Shown: in pieces, positions 6,792-10,171 of the stretch | Layout of the letters: every line of letters starts with the position of its first letter | Numbering within the stretch: the stretch's first letter is position 1 | Translations under genes and position numbers: made by a program | Notes under the pieces: model-generated | The model's database searches: none | What the model saw: only the letters and a program-made list of their open reading frames with translations | Told to the model about the DNA's origin: nothing | Source of the DNA: Alphaproteobacteria bacterium | Lineage (GTDB): Bacteria; Pseudomonadota; Alphaproteobacteria; Paracaedibacterales; CAIOTO01 | Assembly: GCA_030727085.1 (NCBI GenBank) | Contig: JANRCF010000060.1 | Location: 1 to 10,171, forward strand | Direction of reading: 5' to 3' | DNA: 10,171 nucleotides

Positions 6792-6799
6792 TAAAGCTT

Positions 6800-7999
6800 A
6801 TGTTTAAGTCACGTGCCATTGCCTGGTCAGTCTGGATGACGGCTTCAATTTTTTATGCGTATCAATACATTATACGCGTTATGCCAAATATTATGTTGGG
6901 TGATATTATGACTCAGTTTAATATTGACGCAGCGATTTTTGGGCAGTTTTCAGGTGTTTATTATATCGGTTATTCGCTGATGCACTTGCCGATCGGCATT
7001 ATGCTTGATCGTTATGGCCCCAAGAATGTTATGTCAGGTTGTATTTTACTGACTGTTATTGGTTTGTTACCTATTCTTTTTGCCGAACATTGGATGTATC
7101 CATTAATTGGCAGGTTCTTAATAGGTGTTGGATCATCTGCGGCTATTTTGGGTGCATTTAAGATTATTCGTATGGCATTTGACGAAAAGTATTTCACGCG
7201 AATGCTTAGTCTTTCGGTAACGATTGGTTTGATTGGTGCTATTTATGGTGGCGGCCCGGTAAGTTATATGTGCACTAAATTGGGCTATAAAGCCGTTGTT
7301 GAAATTTTTGCAATGCTTGGGTTAGCACTTGCAGTTGTTACCTATATTATCGTTCCCAAGATGGAATCAACGAATCATGGATCAGTTATATCAAATGTGA
7401 AATTGGTTTTGATGAACCCTAAAGTTATCATGATTTGCCTTTTGGCAGGGTTAATGGTGGGGCCACTTGAAGGGTTTGCTGACGTATGGGGCGCAGAGTT
7501 TTTAAAGCAAGTTTATGGATATGATGGCACTGTTGCCAGTTATTTGCCGTCGATGATTTTTATCGGTATGTGTTTTGGTGCACCAGTGCTAAGCCTCGTT
7601 GCTGAGAAAACAGGACGTTATGTGGCCGTCATTACAGGTGCAGGTATTGTGATGTTGGTAACGTTTGCAGCGCTTGTGGCAAAGTTATTAACAGTCAGCA
7701 CGATGACGATTGGTTTTGTTTGTGTGGGTGTATGTTGTGCGTATCAGATTTTGGCGATTTACAAAGCATCAACGTATGTACCAGAACATGTCGCTGGCTT
7801 AACAACGGCTGTTGCGAACATGATTATCATGATTTTTGGCTGGGTGTTTCATACAGTTATTGGATGTGTGATTAATGCTTATGGTGGCACAAAGGTTGCC
7901 AGCGCGTTCGTTTATGGTATCGGAGTGATTCCCGCAACGCTTGCTGTTGGTGTGATTGGATTTATGCTAATTGCACGGACTGATCAAAAGGTTGAGTAA
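6800..7999 (+). CDS. Major facilitator superfamily transporter (carrier 1)
   Basis: Inner-membrane secondary carrier of 399 residues with about twelve hydrophobic segments; substrate unknown. Seen: the MFS loop 2-3 signature as GIMLDRYGPK (66-75), conserved Arg105 in GRFLIGVGSS (104-113), IGAIYGGGPVSYM (145-157) at the end of the N-terminal half, a central cytoplasmic loop (about 185-207), and GPLEGFADVWG (221-231) at the start of the C-terminal half. The same LEGFADVWG element, the YQ.I.R..P start and the IYGG.PVS element occur in the second carrier on the opposite strand, so the two are paralogues. The subfamily is common in host-associated bacteria, where such carriers often take up host metabolites, but the substrate cannot be read from sequence. 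The start is set by AAGGA eight bases upstream. The leader holds a hairpin, a small ORF and a palindrome, suggesting regulation. Confidence 0.9.
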   Translation: MFKSRAIAWSVWMTASIFYAYQYIIRVMPNIMLGDIMTQFNIDAAIFGQFSGVYYIGYSLMHLPIGIMLDRYGPKNVMSGCILLTVIGLLPILFAEHWMYPLIGRFLIGVGSSAAILGAFKIIRMAFDEKYFTRMLSLSVTIGLIGAIYGGGPVSYMCTKLGYKAVVEIFAMLGLALAVVTYIIVPKMESTNHGSVISNVKLVLMNPKVIMICLLAGLMVGPLEGFADVWGAEFLKQVYGYDGTVASYLPSMIFIGMCFGAPVLSLVAEKTGRYVAVITGAGIVMLVTFAALVAKLLTVSTMTIGFVCVGVCCAYQILAIYKASTYVPEHVAGLTTAVANMIIMIFGWVFHTVIGCVINAYGGTKVASAFVYGIGVIPATLAVGVIGFMLIARTDQKVE

Positions 8000-8019
8000 A
8001 GTTGAAAAATGGGTATACT
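7992..8019 (+). promoter_or_regulatory. Candidate promoter for the tRNA deacylase gene
   Basis: TTGAGT (7992-7997), overlapping the stop codon of MFS carrier 1, and TATACT (8014-8019) are 16 bases apart. A start near 8026 would give a leader of about 20 bases carrying AGGAA (8034-8038) before the ATG. Read-through from the carrier gene is equally possible, as only 46 bases separate the genes. Confidence 0.35.
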
Positions 8020-8045
8020 AACAACTACTTTTTAGGAAAAAAATA

Positions 8046-8534
8046 ATGGATCAAAATCAAATATTAGCTCAAACCGCACCCAGCGTGCAAAAGGCACTCA
8101 CAAAACATGGTGTGGAATGCGCCGTTATTGGGCTTCCCGATAGTGTGCGAACAGCAAGCGATGCTGCAGCTGAAATTGGGTGTGATGTGGGGCAAGTTGT
8201 TAAGTCACTCATTTATAAAACGCAATCGACAAGTCAGCCTGTGTTGGTGCTTATATCTGGTCTTAACCGGTTAAATGAAAGAAGTGTTGAACATCAATTA
8301 GGTGGGGAAGTCACTAAAGCCAATGCGGATTTTGCACGCGACTTTACTGGTTTTTCAATTGGCGGCATTCCACCTGTTGGACATAAGAAGTCAATAAAGC
8401 TAATTTTTATCGATAAAGCTTTGATGGAATTTGATAATGTGTGGGCAGCAGCTGGCACACCAAATACCGTTTTTAATATAAAAACAACGGATTTGGTTGC
8501 TATGACGACTGGGACAGTTATTTCAATTAAGTAG
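8046..8534 (+). CDS. YbaK/ProX-type aminoacyl-tRNA deacylase
   Basis: Single-domain, cytoplasmic editing enzyme of the YbaK/INS superfamily, which hydrolyses mischarged tRNAs (often tRNA-Pro carrying Ala, Cys or other small residues). Seen in 162 residues: SVRTASDAA (33-41), the conserved lysine region GQVVKSLIY (49-57, Lys53), LVLISGLNRLN (67-77), the signature FSIGGIPPVGH (103-113) and VWAAAGTPNTVF (132-143). The length is normal for a free-standing member. It resembles the ProX-like alphaproteobacterial group rather than E. coli YbaK, but which amino acid it clears cannot be told, so no symbol is given. AGGAA seven bases before the ATG supports the start. The gene sits between two paralogous transporters, 46 bases behind the first; no functional link is evident. 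Confidence 0.9.
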   Translation: MDQNQILAQTAPSVQKALTKHGVECAVIGLPDSVRTASDAAAEIGCDVGQVVKSLIYKTQSTSQPVLVLISGLNRLNERSVEHQLGGEVTKANADFARDFTGFSIGGIPPVGHKKSIKLIFIDKALMEFDNVWAAAGTPNTVFNIKTTDLVAMTTGTVISIK

Positions 8535-8566
8535 CTCCGCCCCTATTGTTAGCTTTGATTCCTAAC

Positions 8567-8623
8567 GCATCATCCCCGGATTCCCGATGATGCCGTGGCT
8601 TATGTCGCGGCGCGCGATCCGGG
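8567..8623. repeat. GC-rich nested palindromic element
   Basis: This 57-base block is about 67% G+C in an AT-rich setting. It holds GCATCATC (8567-8574) with GATGATGC (8586-8593), CCCGGAT (8575-8581) with ATCCGGG (8617-8623), and an inner CCGTG (8594-region) with CGCGG (ending 8610). The first two stems overlap and exclude one another, so the RNA has two alternative folds. It looks like a dispersed palindromic repeat of the REP type; copy number cannot be judged from one window. Confidence 0.55.
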
Positions 8624-8629
8624 TATTTT
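8575..8629 (+). terminator. Probable terminator of the deacylase gene
   Basis: The CCCGGAT/ATCCGGG stem with its inner hairpin is followed directly by TATTTTT (8624-8630), the form of an intrinsic terminator on the plus strand. It lies between convergent genes. The opposite strand has no U-run after the stem, so it may not terminate MFS carrier 2 as well. Confidence 0.5.
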
Positions 8630-8635
8630 TCTTAA

Positions 8636-9895
8636 TTACATTTGACTGACATGCTTACGTTTTACTGCAACTCCTAGCAAACAAATCATGGCAGCGCCAA
8701 CAACTGCGCACAAAGGAATGATGCTTAGGGCATATTTATATGTGCCAAGATCGTATATCTTTAGCCCATCACCCCTTAGGGTTCCCGTCCAAAATAAATC
8801 CATTATTTTACCGATTGTGGTGTGAAAAAATGATCCGCCAAGCACATTGATACAATTGAGAAATGCTACAGTAACGCCTAAGTTTTGCGGTGCAACAAGG
8901 TCTGCGCCTGCTGCAAAGACAATTACTTGGTAGCAGCACATAACGCCAATTGCAAAAAGCAGGCATGATAGCAGCAACCAATTATATGCGTGATTTGATA
9001 GTAATATAGAAAAGGCTAATGCCATTCCCAGTCCGCATACGGTAATGACAGGGTAATTACCAAATTTTTTACTACAAAGGGCTAAAAGCGGGCCGCCAAA
9101 CAGCATGCCAAAGAAGACAAGGGACACTAATCCAGCTGCATCGCTTTTATTTAGATTGTAAGCCTGCATTAAGTAGGGAATTCCCCACACATCAGCAAAT
9201 CCTTCAAGTGATCCAACCATCAATAAATTAGCGCATGCTAAACACCAGATGATGGGCGAGGAAAGAAGGGCTTTGAAATTTGCTAGCTTAAATTGATTCT
9301 CCTGAATACTGCTTTGTGTTGCGGTGGGAGAGCGTAAGATAAAAAATGTTGCAAAGCCAATGGCAATCGAGATTCCAGCAAGCGTGATCGCAACCGTTTG
9401 CCAACTATGTGTTTCAATCAATATGCTGACGGGTTTTCCACCATAAATGGCGCCCATAAGTCCTACGGTAAATGAATAGCCGAGCATACGTGCATAGTGC
9501 GTCGTTGAAAACCATTCGGATATGACTTTTGAAACGCCAAGAAAGCCAACGGCTGACCCAGCGCCAATTAAAAAGCGACTTAGCACCGCTATGTAAAAGT
9601 TATTTGTGTAAATAAACATTAGTGTGGCAAGGCCGCACAGAACGGCAAAGGCACATACCACATAACGCGGACTAAACCGATCAAGTAGTATTGCTACGGG
9701 GATTTGCATTGATGAATAGCCGTAATAGTAAAAAGCAGCCAGCAAGCCGAAATGGCTGGCATCAATAGAGAATTGCCCCATAATTTGCTGCATCATTAAC
9801 CCTGGCCAGAGTCGTAATATAAATTGATAAGTAAAGAAAGATAACGGGAAAAGCCACATAACAAATGGCATGTATTTAGATTTAAGGGTAAGCAT
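8636..9895 (-). CDS. Major facilitator superfamily transporter (carrier 2)
   Basis: Inner-membrane carrier of 419 residues with about twelve hydrophobic segments; substrate unknown. Seen: YQFILRLWPG (23-32), the loop 2-3 element AILLDRFSPR (68-77), SRFLIGAGSA (106-115), MGAIYGGKPVS (147-157), a central loop rich in Gln and Ser (about 189-205), and SLEGFADVWG (229-238). These match carrier 1 position for position, so they are paralogues, though clearly diverged. The loop DGLKIYDLGTYKYA (386-399) before the last membrane segment is longer than in carrier 1. The start at 9895 is preferred because GAGG lies seven bases upstream on the minus strand; an in-frame ATG at 9907 would add four residues but has no ribosome site. 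The gene faces the deacylase gene tail to tail. Confidence 0.88.
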   Translation of the reverse strand: MLTLKSKYMPFVMWLFPLSFFTYQFILRLWPGLMMQQIMGQFSIDASHFGLLAAFYYYGYSSMQIPVAILLDRFSPRYVVCAFAVLCGLATLMFIYTNNFYIAVLSRFLIGAGSAVGFLGVSKVISEWFSTTHYARMLGYSFTVGLMGAIYGGKPVSILIETHSWQTVAITLAGISIAIGFATFFILRSPTATQSSIQENQFKLANFKALLSSPIIWCLACANLLMVGSLEGFADVWGIPYLMQAYNLNKSDAAGLVSLVFFGMLFGGPLLALCSKKFGNYPVITVCGLGMALAFSILLSNHAYNWLLLSCLLFAIGVMCCYQVIVFAAGADLVAPQNLGVTVAFLNCINVLGGSFFHTTIGKIMDLFWTGTLRGDGLKIYDLGTYKYALSIIPLCAVVGAAMICLLGVAVKRKHVSQM

Positions 9896-9961
9896 GTGCA
9901 ACCTCATTCGTGTGGAACGTTAATGGTATTTATGGGGATAGGGGGGTGTATAGAAAATGTA

Positions 9962-9979
9962 TATCGGCGTTAGCCGATA
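9962..9979. promoter_or_regulatory. Hairpin or operator-like palindrome upstream of MFS carrier 2
   Basis: TATCGGC (9962-9968), loop GTTA, and GCCGATA (9973-9979) form a perfect seven-bp inverted repeat about 67 bases before the minus-strand start at 9895. There is no T-run on the plus strand. It may be a regulator site near the promoter of carrier 2, or a hairpin in its leader. The rest of 9908-10171 shows no convincing gene. Confidence 0.4.
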
Positions 9980-10171
9980 ATAATGAAAGAAATAATTGCG
10001 ATGTTGAAAACGTTGTAAGCCATCGGATTAATTAAATACACATTCTATGAGTGCGAGGTATGTGGTTAGAATATGATGGATTTGATGCGAGATCAATAAC
10101 TTTCTATGTTTTTTTATGAGACTGTTCACTGAACTGTGTCAAATAACGAAAATGGGATAAAATAGGTTATT

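Noticed and set aside
10082..10118. Possible terminator: TTGAT/ATCAA stem followed later by a run of seven T
   Set aside because: The stem is only five weak pairs and is separated from the T-run by more than ten bases; no gene ends nearby.
10135..10163. TAAAAT near the right edge as a promoter for a gene outside the window
   Set aside because: The box at the expected -35 distance (TGTGTC) is poor and no gene start is visible before the window ends.

Overview
The window is about 10.2 kb of fairly AT-rich bacterial DNA with seven full or near-full protein genes that can be identified, one secreted protein of unknown function, and several short regulatory or structured elements. The proteins point to an alphaproteobacterium: the FtsW N-terminus (WWWTVDR, then FAASPPVA), the LptF N-terminus (LRYMDLIVNN) and the ProX/YbaK-like deacylase all have the alphaproteobacterial look. 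Modest GC, two related MFS carriers of a type often seen in host-associated bacteria, and scattering of the usual lpt and mur/fts gene neighbourhoods suggest a host-associated lineage such as Holosporales or Rickettsiales. That placement is inference from protein style, not from a marker gene.

Layout. 1-974: lptF on the minus strand (lipopolysaccharide transport permease), with its end at the window edge and a possible frameshift at an A6 run. 975-1106: divergent intergenic region. 1107-2528: surA, a periplasmic chaperone and prolyl isomerase for outer-membrane proteins. 2625-3917: a secreted 430-residue protein of unknown function with its own good promoter. 4002-6409: murD and ftsW, overlapping by ATGA, for cytoplasmic peptidoglycan precursor synthesis and septal glycan polymerisation. 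6410-6799: a 390-base region without a long gene, holding a terminator-like hairpin, a 21-codon leader-like ORF whose stop codon is the loop of a second hairpin, a 17-bp palindrome over a -35-like box, and a good ribosome binding site for the next gene. 6800-7999: MFS carrier 1. 8046-8534: a free-standing YbaK/ProX-type aminoacyl-tRNA deacylase. 8535-8635: a GC-rich nested palindromic element followed by a T-run, between convergent genes. 8636-9895: MFS carrier 2 on the minus strand, a paralogue of carrier 1. 9908-10171: no gene seen; one strong hairpin or operator-like palindrome.

How it fits together. The left two thirds is an envelope block: LPS export (LptF), outer-membrane protein folding (SurA), a secreted unknown, then wall precursor synthesis and septal synthesis (MurD, FtsW). 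In many alphaproteobacteria lptF, lptG, lptD and surA are co-directional, and murD-ftsW is followed by murG-murC; both arrangements are broken here. The right third is a transport pair flanking a tRNA-editing gene. No mobile element gene, tRNA, rRNA or CRISPR array was seen. The least explained parts are the 430-residue secreted protein, the leader-like region before MFS carrier 1, the GC-rich palindromic element, and the shortened end of lptF.
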